A stretch of 41,054 bases of DNA, taken from NCBI GenBank assembly GCA_944320865.1, contig CALUJC010000030.1, positions 1 to 41,054 on the forward strand. Direction: 5' to 3'. Below are positions 33,571-41,054 of the stretch, piece after piece. The position numbers and the translations under genes are program-made. The first letter of the stretch is position 1; every line of letters starts with the position of its first letter. A model generated the notes under the pieces. The model had not been told where the DNA came from and did no database searches. It saw only the letters and a list, made by a program, of their open reading frames with translations. This DNA comes from an uncultured Bacteroides sp. (lineage in GTDB: Bacteria > Bacteroidota > Bacteroidia > Bacteroidales > Bacteroidaceae).

Positions 33571-36500
33571 TTATACAAAAACAGCCTCCGTGGCCGCCTT
33601 CCTTTCCCCCCGGCGATAGATGTACCAGTACACCAGCGGCACTACGAACAGGCTGACGGCGGTGCCTATGACCATCGCCCCTATCATGGCTATGGAGAGG
33701 GGCTTCTGAAGCTCCGACCCCATGTCGTAGGAAAACAGCAGGGGCACCATGGCAAAGATGGTGGTCAGGCTGGTCATGATGATGGGCCTCAGCCTGCGCC
33801 GCCCGGCCTCGTGGATGGCTTCCAATAGAGGCCAACCGGCGCGCCGCAGCTCATTGATGGCATCGAGCTTGAGGATGGAGTCGTTGATGATGATGCCGCA
33901 AGTGACGATGAGGCCGATGGCGGACATAAGATTGAGCGTATGCCCGCACAGCCACAGCAGCACCAGCGAGAAGGCCACGTCCACCGGAATCTCCAGCAAC
34001 ACGATGAGCGGCTGCAGGAAGCTCTCGAACTGGGCGGCCAGGATGAAGTACATCAGCAGGATGGAGACGAGGAGGATGACCACCATCTCGTCCAGCATCT
34101 GGCGGTTGGAGAAGAAGCTGCCGGTGAAGAGCGTGTCCCACCTGCCGGACTTGTCGGCCTCTTGCTTCACGGCCGACATCAGAGCCGGGGCATCGTCCAC
34201 CTGGTAGAAGCGGAAGGGGATGTACTCCCCGTTGCGCCCCGCGCTGATGACTTTCAGGTCTTCGGCCGGCGTCAGGCGCACCAGCTGGTTCAGGGGCACG
34301 TAGCCCACGCGGCCATCCTCGGCGGGGCGGGTGCGCACCAGCGTCGAGGCCAGCACCTCGTCCACCGTCTGCTCCCCTCCGGCTATGCTGATGGGCAGGT
34401 ATTGCTGGTAGGAGTGCAACATGGTGACGCTGTTCTCCTTGAAGGCCGTCTTCAGCATGCGCAGCAGCTCGTCGTAGCTCACGTCGTACAGCAACAGCCG
34501 CTCTTGCTCTATGCTGATGTTGTACTGATTCTCGAAGGCAATGCCCACGGGGGGCACGCCCGCCTGCCGGGCCAGGTCCTGCTCCAGGCCGCGCAGCTCG
34601 TCGGCCGAGGGCGACTGCTGCTTGTTGCGGGCATACAACTCGGCCACTACCTCCGCCTCTCCGGTGACGAACAACTTCTCGAACACTGTCTCCGGAGGGG
34701 AAAAGGAGACGACGGCCTGCGGGTAATGCTGTTTCAGCCAGCCATATACTTTCTGCCGGAAAGGGGCGATATCTTCGGGACTTTCCGTCTTGAAGTACAG
34801 TTCCGCTTCGGATGACGAGAGGGTCTGGTCGCGCTCCAGCAAGTAGTCCTGCTGGCCAATCTCAGCGGTCTGCTCCGTCACGTCGGCCTCCATGGCCTGC
34901 GCCAGTGCGTCCACGCGGTTGCGATTCTCGTCCACATGGATGTTCTCGTTCCACTCCACCCGGGCCATCAGTTCGTTCTGGTCTATCTTGGGCATGCGCT
35001 CCTTGTCCAGGAAGTAGAACATGAATACGCACAGCGGCACGGACAGCACGCAAAATGTCAGGCTTATCCCCTTGTGGGCAAACACCCAGTCTACCCCCGC
35101 ATCATAGAAGCGGTCCAGCGTATGTGCCTTCAAGGGGTTGTTGATGCGTATGCGCGACAACCACGACTTCCGCCGCATGCCTGTGCCATACACCAGGTAG
35201 TAGAGCACGGGCAGCAGCATGATGCCGGTGAAGTAAGACACCATGAGGCCCACCGTCACCGAGAATGCCTGGTCGAAAAACAGCGCCCCCGCAATGCCGC
35301 TCATGAATATCAGGGGCACGAACACCGCAATGGTGGTGAGCGACGAGCTGAGCATGGGCGTTATCACCTCCGACGTGCCGGCCACGCAGGCACGCCGCAA
35401 CGAGTAGCCCCGCTCGCGGTATTGCGAGATGTTTTCCGTCACGATGATGCTGCTGTCTATCATCATGCCCAATGCCAGAATCAAGCCCGACAGCGAGATA
35501 ATGTTCAGCGACATGTTGAACAGATAGAAGAATATGAAGCTGGCAATAAGGGATACCACCATGCTCAACCCTATGATGAACGGCGACTTCACATCGCCCA
35601 GAAACAGCATGGCCACGATGCAGATGAACAGGAATCCCTGCGAAAGGTTCTGCTGCAGGTTGGAGATGGTGTAGTCCAGCAACTCCGTCTGGTTGCGGCT
35701 GACGTGGAAATCGATGTTCGGATACACGCGCTTGAAGTAATCGGTAGTCTCGTTCACGGCCTGCTTCATGTCGTCCATGTTCTCGTCTGCCTGCTTGATG
35801 ACGGCCAGCACCACCGCCTGCTTTCCGTTGCACATGGCTATGCCTTTGCCGTCTACCGGCACCACCGCCACATCGCAGAAGTCGCCCAGTCTGACAATAC
35901 GTTCCCCTTTGCGCAGCAAGATGTTGCGCACATCTTCCTCCGTCCGCAGCAGGGTGGAGAACTTGATGTTATACTCATAGTAACCGTCGCGCACTGTCAT
36001 GCTGCCCGGCTCTACGTTGTTCTGCACCAAGGCATTCTCCAGGTCTTCAATCGAGAGTTCCAGCACAGCCAGCTTATCGGGGTCGGGCGTTATCCGCAAC
36101 TCACGCTCCAACACGCCCGTCACGTCCACCATGGCCACCTCGGGCAACTGCTCTATCCGCCTCTTGATGACATTCTCGGCAAACTCGCACAAGTCCAGGA
36201 AGGCCTTCTCGTCCGTAGCCCGGTAGGCGCTGTCCGACTTCAGCGTAAGGTTCAGGTAGAACACCGGCACATCCGTTGCGCTGGCTTTCACCACCTTGGG
36301 GCGTTCGCAGTCTTTCGGCAGGTAGTTCATGGCCGCGTCTATCTTCTCGTTCACCTCTATGAAGGCCAGGTCGGTGTTCGTGCCAAAGTCAAAGCCCAGG
36401 CGTATCAGCCCGGCCCCGTCCCGCGTCTCGCTGCTCAGGTCTTTCAGCTTGGCCACCTGTATCAGCTGCTGGCGCAAGGGTTTCACCACGGTGTTCTCCA

Positions 36501-36669
36501 GCTCGCGTGCCGAGGTGTTCTGCGCCGACACCTGCACCGTGATTTCCGGGATGGCAATGTCCGGCAACAGGGATACCGGCAACGTGAAGTAAGTCACCAG
36601 CCCCACGATGAAGCATGCCGTGAATGCCATCAGTACAGCAATGGGACGACGTATCAGAAAGTTTATCAT
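33571..36669 (-). CDS. RND efflux pump, first in the operon
   Basis: A 1,032-residue AcrB/HAE-like inner-membrane transporter beginning MINFLIRRPIAVLMAFTACFIVGLVTYFTLPVSLLPDIAIPEITV, the classic RND opening. It has twelve expected helices and two periplasmic loops. Helix 4 reads LALGMMIDSSIIVTENI, with D405 kept but a Ser at the second Asp position of AcrB. Helix 10 reads TCGIIINDSILKLD, with N929 where AcrB has the essential lysine. It shares only the fold, not close sequence, with the other pump of the operon. It follows the adaptor gene by 36 bases, so adaptor and pump are made together. Substrate unknown. Confidence 0.93.
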   Translation of the reverse strand: MINFLIRRPIAVLMAFTACFIVGLVTYFTLPVSLLPDIAIPEITVQVSAQNTSARELENTVVKPLRQQLIQVAKLKDLSSETRDGAGLIRLGFDFGTNTDLAFIEVNEKIDAAMNYLPKDCERPKVVKASATDVPVFYLNLTLKSDSAYRATDEKAFLDLCEFAENVIKRRIEQLPEVAMVDVTGVLERELRITPDPDKLAVLELSIEDLENALVQNNVEPGSMTVRDGYYEYNIKFSTLLRTEEDVRNILLRKGERIVRLGDFCDVAVVPVDGKGIAMCNGKQAVVLAVIKQADENMDDMKQAVNETTDYFKRVYPNIDFHVSRNQTELLDYTISNLQQNLSQGFLFICIVAMLFLGDVKSPFIIGLSMVVSLIASFIFFYLFNMSLNIISLSGLILALGMMIDSSIIVTENISQYRERGYSLRRACVAGTSEVITPMLSSSLTTIAVFVPLIFMSGIAGALFFDQAFSVTVGLMVSYFTGIMLLPVLYYLVYGTGMRRKSWLSRIRINNPLKAHTLDRFYDAGVDWVFAHKGISLTFCVLSVPLCVFMFYFLDKERMPKIDQNELMARVEWNENIHVDENRNRVDALAQAMEADVTEQTAEIGQQDYLLERDQTLSSSEAELYFKTESPEDIAPFRQKVYGWLKQHYPQAVVSFSPPETVFEKLFVTGEAEVVAELYARNKQQSPSADELRGLEQDLARQAGVPPVGIAFENQYNISIEQERLLLYDVSYDELLRMLKTAFKENSVTMLHSYQQYLPISIAGGEQTVDEVLASTLVRTRPAEDGRVGYVPLNQLVRLTPAEDLKVISAGRNGEYIPFRFYQVDDAPALMSAVKQEADKSGRWDTLFTGSFFSNRQMLDEMVVILLVSILLMYFILAAQFESFLQPLIVLLEIPVDVAFSLVLLWLCGHTLNLMSAIGLIVTCGIIINDSILKLDAINELRRAGWPLLEAIHEAGRRRLRPIIMTSLTTIFAMVPLLFSYDMGSELQKPLSIAMIGAMVIGTAVSLFVVPLVYWYIYRRGERKAATEAVFV

Positions 36670-36705
36670 AAGTTATCGGTCTCTACTGAGTTCATACCTC
36701 TGTTC

Positions 36706-37794
36706 TCACTCTCTCTTGGTGTCCACTACGGTCACGGGCGACTCATGCGCCAGGTTCACATTGCCGGTCACAATCACCGTGTCGCCTTCCTTCAGCCCGT
36801 CGGCTATGCTGTAGCTGTCCGCATTCTCCAAGGCAGTCTGCACATAGTTCCACTGCGCCTTGCCGTCTTTCAGCGTGAACACCACCTGCTTGCCCGAACG
36901 CAGCACCAGCGCGCTCTTGGGCACCACCAGTTGCTCGCCCAGCGAACGGTGCACACTGACACGCACGTTCATGCCGCTGAACAAACGGCTGTTGCCATCC
37001 ACTACGGCCTTCACCTTCACCATTCCCTCGTCGTCCACCAGCGGATTGATTTGCGAAATGCGCCCCACGTACTGTGCAGCCGCGTCGGCATAGGGGGTCA
37101 CCACCACCTTGTCGCCGGCCTTAATCAAGGGCAGTTCACTTTCCAGCACGGTGAAATCCACTTCCATGCCCTCCGTGCCCACCACGGTGCAGAAGGCTTC
37201 CGAAGCATCCGCCTCATTGTATGGTTTGGCAAAAAGGTTGGCTACCACCCCGTCGAAAGGAGCCTTCAGCGAGGCATGCTCTTCCTCATATTTTGCCAAT
37301 GCGTATTGTGCCTCAGCTTGGTCATAGCCGCTTCTCACCCTTGCCAGGCGCATCACGTCGGCCGGCACTTCCTCTTGCGCATCGGCCGCATAACCCTGGC
37401 CTATCAGCACGTCCTGCAACTCCAGCCGAGCCTTTTCCAGTGCGTCTTTCGTTTGCGCCACCTGGTTGGCGAGGCGGAACTTGTCCAACTCCGCTATCAC
37501 CTGTCCGGCCTGCACCCGTTCACCGTTCTTCACATGCACGGCCACCACCACGCCTGCCGTTTCAAAGTGCAGGTTGGCCTGCTTGCCCGCCACCAGCTTG
37601 CCGTTGCTCACCAGTTCGTGCTCAAACACCTTCTTTTCCAGCACCTGCACGGTCACCTCGTTGCTTTCAGCGGGCAGCATCGTGGCCACCCCGGCCTCGT
37701 CTTCATCTGCGGTCTTTGCACCCGAGCAAGCCACCAAGGCCAACGCGGCAATATAAACCATGTATCGTTTCATACGTTTCTTTTTGTTTTTCAT
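36706..37794 (-). CDS. RND periplasmic adaptor (membrane-fusion) lipoprotein
   Basis: A 362-residue adaptor that connects RND pump and outer-membrane channel. After a Lys-rich leader it has lipobox LVAC (C23). The lipoyl halves are VAGKQANLHFETAGVVVAVHVKNGERVQAGQVIAELD and EEHASLKAPFDGVVANLF, separated by a coiled-coil hairpin (about 110-180). Beta-barrel and membrane-proximal parts follow (GDKVVVTPYADAAAQYVGRI, LVVPKSALVLRSGKQVVFTLKDGKAQWNYV, GLKEGDTVIVTG). The ATG at 37794 is preferred because the -7 box lies at 37823-37830; the ATG at 37773 is an alternative. First gene of the efflux operon. Confidence 0.93.
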   Translation of the reverse strand: MKNKKKRMKRYMVYIAALALVACSGAKTADEDEAGVATMLPAESNEVTVQVLEKKVFEHELVSNGKLVAGKQANLHFETAGVVVAVHVKNGERVQAGQVIAELDKFRLANQVAQTKDALEKARLELQDVLIGQGYAADAQEEVPADVMRLARVRSGYDQAEAQYALAKYEEEHASLKAPFDGVVANLFAKPYNEADASEAFCTVVGTEGMEVDFTVLESELPLIKAGDKVVVTPYADAAAQYVGRISQINPLVDDEGMVKVKAVVDGNSRLFSGMNVRVSVHRSLGEQLVVPKSALVLRSGKQVVFTLKDGKAQWNYVQTALENADSYSIADGLKEGDTVIVTGNVNLAHESPVTVVDTKRE

Positions 37795-37822
37795 ACAGCG
37801 GGAAATACCTTCTTCCTGTCTG

Positions 37823-37853
37823 CAAACATACATATTTATTTATGAAAAGGCAA
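37823..37853 (-). promoter_or_regulatory. Promoter of the efflux operon
   Basis: On the minus strand TATGTTTG (37823-37830) matches TAnnTTTG exactly, and TTG (37851-37853) lies 20 bases upstream. The leader to the ATG at 37794 would be about 22 bases. Confidence 0.6.
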
Positions 37854-37881
37854 TACTTCACGCTTTTTTAGCAGCTTCCGG

Positions 37882-38931
37882 TCAATAGCTGTACCTCACT
37901 ATCGGTTCATCCTTATTGATATCCGTGGCAACAAACATGCGTCCGGCCTCATCTACGCACAAGGAACCGATATAATGGTCAAGCTCATACCTGCACAATG
38001 GCTCACCCGTCAGGCTGAATACATACACGTATTTTCCACCGTCGGGCAAGTCCTTTCCTTCTTGAAGACTCTGGGCTATCTCGCGGAACGACTGCCCGTT
38101 GAACACGGCATATATGGCCTCGTCTCCCACCTGCACGTCGCTGAATCCCATGATGCCCGTGGGTATGCCATAACCTTCCGACACCTGGAACTGCGGCTCG
38201 CCATTGGGCCCGGTGCACACCACATGGGTATTGTCCCTCAGGTTCCACACCTCCAGCACCTCGCCCAACTGGGTCGCGGCTGCCAGCACGCCGTTGTGCG
38301 GATTGTAATCTATGAAACTGCGCCACGCCTGCGCCAATGCCGGACGGGCATTCTGCAAAGCGTCTTCATCCGACGAAGGTATCTGTCCCCACTTGCCCAG
38401 CAGTTTCCCCTGCCGGCTCACCCGGCACAAGCGGTTGTCGCCCGAGTAGTCGGGGATGATGAACGTCGTGTCGTCATACTGCGCAAAGTCCAAGGGGCGC
38501 AGCACATCCTCGTCCAGCTTCACCCGCTCCCGTTGCATTAGCGAATCTCCGCCGGCCGATACCTCCCAGCGCGTCATTTCCACCTTGTTGGCATCCAGCG
38601 TCCACAAGCCCTCGTCACACCAGCGGATATTCTCCGCCGACAACATCTCCCCGGGTGCCTCGCCACGCCTGCCTCCCGAGGCCAGGTGGCGCATCTCCGG
38701 ATAGCTGAACACGTGCAGAAAGCAGTCTGCCCCATGCAAGTCGAGCATCGCCACCTTGTCTCCCTGCACCTTCACCCGGAAGGGGTAACGGAACAAAGCG
38801 GTATCCAGTGGCAGAGTTTCCGCCACCAACTGCCGTGTCTCCGGAAAATCCTTATACGTTTTTCCTTCCTTGCTGCCCGAAGCGCAACCTGCCAGCACGG
38901 CTATAGTCATTACAAAAAATCCTTTTTTCAT
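37882..38931 (-). CDS. BF3164-type beta-propeller lipoprotein
   Basis: A 349-residue lipoprotein with lipobox LAGC (C16 of MKKGFFVMTIAVLAGC). The body is a run of about six blade-like repeats with central aromatic/Asp patterns (e.g. VAMLDLHGADCFLHVFSYPEMRHL, GLWTLDANKVEMTRWEV, GVLAAATQLGEVLEVWNLRDN, GKYVYVFSLTGEPLCRYEL, RMFVATDINKDEPIVRY). This fits the TolB-like six-bladed propeller of Bacteroidales. Function unknown; surface or periplasmic binding is likely. The open frame upstream to 39042 crosses a repeat and is not used. It lies downstream of the O-antigen ligase-like gene with a palindromic element between them. Confidence 0.85.
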   Translation of the reverse strand: MKKGFFVMTIAVLAGCASGSKEGKTYKDFPETRQLVAETLPLDTALFRYPFRVKVQGDKVAMLDLHGADCFLHVFSYPEMRHLASGGRRGEAPGEMLSAENIRWCDEGLWTLDANKVEMTRWEVSAGGDSLMQRERVKLDEDVLRPLDFAQYDDTTFIIPDYSGDNRLCRVSRQGKLLGKWGQIPSSDEDALQNARPALAQAWRSFIDYNPHNGVLAAATQLGEVLEVWNLRDNTHVVCTGPNGEPQFQVSEGYGIPTGIMGFSDVQVGDEAIYAVFNGQSFREIAQSLQEGKDLPDGGKYVYVFSLTGEPLCRYELDHYIGSLCVDEAGRMFVATDINKDEPIVRYSY

Positions 38932-38982
38932 TTCTATTTCAGTTTTAATGTCATAGCAATATAAATGATAATTTACTAGTTT

Positions 38983-39148
38983 GACAAGGGGACAAGGGGA
39001 CAAGTTGACAAGGCAACGAGGGAGTGATATTGCGGACGGCAACGCCGTCCAACCATGCTTAACCGCTGTGTGCCGCGCAGCGGTTAAGCATAGTTGGACA
39101 GTTTCACTGTCCTCGTAGCCTTGTTAACTTGTTCCCTCGTCAACTAAA
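38983..39148. repeat. Composite palindromic element, left copy
   Basis: GACAAG occurs four times 8 bp apart (38983-39012). Three nested hairpins follow: GGACGGC/GCCGTCC (39034-39050), a 19-bp stem with one mismatch (39050-39068 with 39078-39096), and GGACAGT/ACTGTCC (39096-39112). Finally TCGTAGCCTTGTTAACTTG..., the approximate inverse of the left flank, completes a roughly 160-bp palindrome. The half facing the ligase-like gene (39078-39148) is identical over 71 bp to the mirror copy at 40793-40863. Confidence 0.8.
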
Positions 39149-39177
39149 GCGTGCTTGCGCGCGCTAAATTCCCATTT
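39149..39177 (-). terminator. Hairpin and 14-mer-like motif at the ligase 3' end
   Basis: On the minus strand the last codons and stop of the ligase-like gene lie in AAATGGGAATTTA. An AGCGCGC/GCACGCT hairpin (one mismatch, about 39148-39165) follows, then TTTAG. The same motif order occurs after recG, with compensating changes in the stem. Confidence 0.45.
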
Positions 39178-40774
39178 CCCCCACCTCCTCCCTCATCTCC
39201 CTCACCGCCGTCGACGGCACCTTGGGCTCTTTCGTCAGCACCACCTGCCTCACCCGCTCCAGCTTCTCCGGCTGGCAGAAGCCCGGCTCGGCATACAGTT
39301 TTGCCAGCAAGTAGTACGGATAAATCCTTCCCGGCAGGCGGTGGATGGAACGCCAATAGCACTCCTCCGCCTCTTCATACCGTCCCTGCGCCTGCAGGTT
39401 CTTCCCCATCACGTTCAGTATCATCGGGTCGCAGCTGTGCTGCATAGCTTCCTGCAACACGCGGTCCGACTCCTCCCAACGGCCTTGCTTGTGCAGCCCG
39501 TGGCCGTACTCAAACAAGAAAGCCGCCCGCCCCCGCAGCCATGGGTACAGCCTGGCATATTCTTTTTCCACCGCCCCATAGGCGCCGGCGTTGTACAGCA
39601 CCCGCGCATTCATCCACTCCCGACAAGCCTGCTCAGTCTGGTTGTCCTTAGGCAACCTCAGGCCGCCCCACAGGGCCGCCACGATGCCCACCGACAGCCA
39701 CGCCGCCTTGCTTCGTCCTATCAGGCACCCGGCCAGCAGGGCCGATGCAGTGACCACAAACACCGGCAACTGCAAGGGATAAGACGCCAAGGCAAAAATG
39801 CCCAGCGCCAACAGTCCGCCGCACAGGCCATACCGCCCCTTCCGGAAACCCGCCCACCAGCAGCAGCCCACCACCAGCAGTCCGCCCACAGCCACCGGGA
39901 TGCCTCGCTCCGCCGCCACCTGCAGGTATTCGTTGAACGCATATTCCGGACTACCGGCCACGCGCTCCTCCCACTCCTTATAAGTCCCTTGGGCAAAGTA
40001 GCACTCCTGCGCCTCGCCATAAGCTGCGGCAAAACTGCCTGCCCCGTGCCCCGTCCACGGCGCTTCGGCTATCGCCCGGCCGGTCATCCACCACATCAGC
40101 AAGCGCCCCCTGGCCGAGTCGGGTTTCAACTGAAACAGCCATCCCCCCGCCAGCAGCACGACGGCCACCCCTGTCGCTACGGTTATAACCACACCGCCCC
40201 GGTGTTTCAACCACAGCTCGCGGCCCTTCCTACCCCACCCCACCAGGCTACCATACACCCACAGGCAGGCCACGCCCGCAGCCAGCCAGGCCGAGCGGCT
40301 CATGCCCGCCGGCAGCACGCAAAATATCAGCAAGGCCACACCGCCCGCCAAGACCGTCTGCCAACGGCTACCGGCCTTCCGCCCCTCCATGTACTCATGC
40401 ACGCACACCGGCAGCACCATGGCCAGATACCCGCTGTAGGGCCCCGGATTAAAGAAACTGCCCGTCATGACATAGAGCGCATGCCCCGATGCCGCGAAGC
40501 CAAACAGCTGCCGCAACCCGATGATCGCCTCCACGCCACCCCACGTCATCAGCGCAAGGGAAAACACCGCCGGAAACTCCGGCATCCGCCTGCCCCTGCC
40601 TGCCATCAGCACCGCCAAGGCCACGGCAAGCAGTGCCCACAGCGCCGCCCGGTCGAAGTGCGCCCACTGCCCCACCGTCTCGCCGGAAGGCAACATCGCG
40701 TCCTGCGCCACCACCGGCGACAGCAGGAGGGCAAGAGCTAAATAGGTCAATATTTTATAGATAGTCTTATGCAT
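39164..40774 (-). CDS. O-antigen ligase-like membrane protein with TPR tail
   Basis: A 536-residue polytopic inner-membrane protein of the O-antigen ligase/polymerase (Wzy_C) type. About ten hydrophobic helices fill residues 5-380. Family-like features are GSFFNPGPYSGYLAMVLPV (about 105-123), PAGMSRSAWLA with R160, and APWTGHGAGSF with H243 in the large periplasmic loop. The last ~130 residues form helical repeats of TPR type (RWEESDRVLQEAMQHS, YEEAEECYWRSIHRLPG). It may join sugars or glycan-linked substrates to an envelope acceptor; the substrate is unknown. The gene is bracketed by mirror-image palindromic elements, and its final residues and stop are encoded in the shared repeat boundary. 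Confidence 0.83.
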   Translation of the reverse strand: MHKTIYKILTYLALALLLSPVVAQDAMLPSGETVGQWAHFDRAALWALLAVALAVLMAGRGRRMPEFPAVFSLALMTWGGVEAIIGLRQLFGFAASGHALYVMTGSFFNPGPYSGYLAMVLPVCVHEYMEGRKAGSRWQTVLAGGVALLIFCVLPAGMSRSAWLAAGVACLWVYGSLVGWGRKGRELWLKHRGGVVITVATGVAVVLLAGGWLFQLKPDSARGRLLMWWMTGRAIAEAPWTGHGAGSFAAAYGEAQECYFAQGTYKEWEERVAGSPEYAFNEYLQVAAERGIPVAVGGLLVVGCCWWAGFRKGRYGLCGGLLALGIFALASYPLQLPVFVVTASALLAGCLIGRSKAAWLSVGIVAALWGGLRLPKDNQTEQACREWMNARVLYNAGAYGAVEKEYARLYPWLRGRAAFLFEYGHGLHKQGRWEESDRVLQEAMQHSCDPMILNVMGKNLQAQGRYEEAEECYWRSIHRLPGRIYPYYLLAKLYAEPGFCQPEKLERVRQVVLTKEPKVPSTAVREMREEVGEMGI

Positions 40775-40781
40775 AAGCTAT

Positions 40782-41054
40782 TAAATGGGAATTTAGTTGA
40801 CGAGGGAACAAGTTAACAAGGCTACGAGGACAGTGAAACTGTCCAACTATGCTTAACCGCTGTGTGCCGCGCAGCGGTACCTGCGGTAAGAAGCCATCAG
40901 CAGATGCATAGAACCTCGAAGAGGTTCAACCCCATACCGACGGGACATAGCTTGTTCGACCCCTTCGAGGTCGGGGGGCTTGCGCTCACCTGCATACACC
41001 GCAGGTACCGCTGCGCGGCACACAGCGGTTAAGCATGGTTGGACGGCGTTGCCG
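40782..41054. repeat. Composite palindromic element, right copy with nested insert (runs off window)
   Basis: TAAATGGGAATTTA (40782-40795) leads into the 71-bp segment shared with 39078-39148 in opposite orientation. The stem CTTAACCGCTG... then extends to a much longer stem (about 40846-40887 with 40999-41040). Its loop of about 110 bases contains two further hairpins, GAACCTC/GAGGTTC (40911-40927) and CGACC/GGTCG (about 40957-40973). The right end (GGACGGCGTTGCCG) is cut by the window end. No gene is seen in 40775-41054. Confidence 0.75.

Noticed and set aside
34936-37845. A 969-codon open frame on the plus strand across the first RND pump and the adaptor
   Set aside because: It is antisense to two clearly recognised genes and has His/Gln/Arg-rich composition with no motif; a by-product of GC-rich codon use.

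Overview
The window looks like chromosomal DNA of a Bacteroides-type bacterium (order Bacteroidales). The evidence is the protein repertoire (Mfa/FimA-type fimbrillins, DUF5119, DUF3575, DUF4906, a BF3164-type lipoprotein, a DUF4469 HU-like protein, a DUF4143 ATPase) and repeated matches to the Bacteroides promoter consensus (-7 box TAnnTTTG, -33 box TTTG). Most identifications come from reading translated motifs and neighbourhoods by eye; no database search was run.

Layout. 1-2291: dnaG primase, preceded by a short array of palindromes. 2304-6302 (minus strand): an apparent operon DUF1599 > DoxX-type membrane protein > tpiA > [terminator plus palindrome array] > SPOR-domain protein > folE. 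6508-7368: M23/LysM peptidase with its own promoter and terminator. 7746-18056 (minus strand): a fimbria locus starting from a full consensus promoter at 18137-18168. It runs OmpA-like/DUF3575 protein > DUF5119 lipoprotein > fimbrillin > type II toxin-antitoxin pair > HU-like DUF4469 protein > [palindrome array] > fimbrillin > FimA-like subunit > very large DUF4906 protein, and ends at a terminator near 7616. 18677-24848 (minus strand): a tightly packed operon pdxJ > exbB > exbD > tonB > DJ-1 family > ispD > recG. nadK (24955-25824, plus strand) diverges from pdxJ. 25856-26761: an unrecognised secreted protein. 27310-28656 (plus strand): a DUF4143-type ATPase behind three operator-like iterons. 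28667-37794 (minus strand): an efflux operon with an adaptor lipoprotein, an RND pump, [palindrome array], a TolC-type channel and a second RND pump. 37882-40774: a BF3164-type propeller lipoprotein and an O-antigen-ligase/TPR membrane protein, the latter bracketed by mirror-image palindromic elements; the right one runs off the window end.

How the genes work together. Housekeeping blocks cover replication priming (dnaG), recombination (recG), NADP, PLP, isoprenoid and pterin synthesis (nadK, pdxJ, ispD, folE) and glycolysis (tpiA). The ExbB/ExbD/TonB set energises outer-membrane import. The fimbria locus and the efflux operon are accessory envelope modules.

The most unusual signal is non-coding. 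Four gaps (79-144, 3407-3600, 13044-13155, 33424-33504) each hold a tandem array of short dyad-symmetric units with an exact period of 24, 23, 24 and 22 bp. Each array has a different sequence, but within an array the two arms of a dyad often change together. A fifth region (26979-27018) has an 11-bp exact period, and the ATPase promoter has three 12-bp iterons exactly 32 bp apart. I know of no described family that fits the four dyad arrays, and they are the best candidate here for something undescribed.
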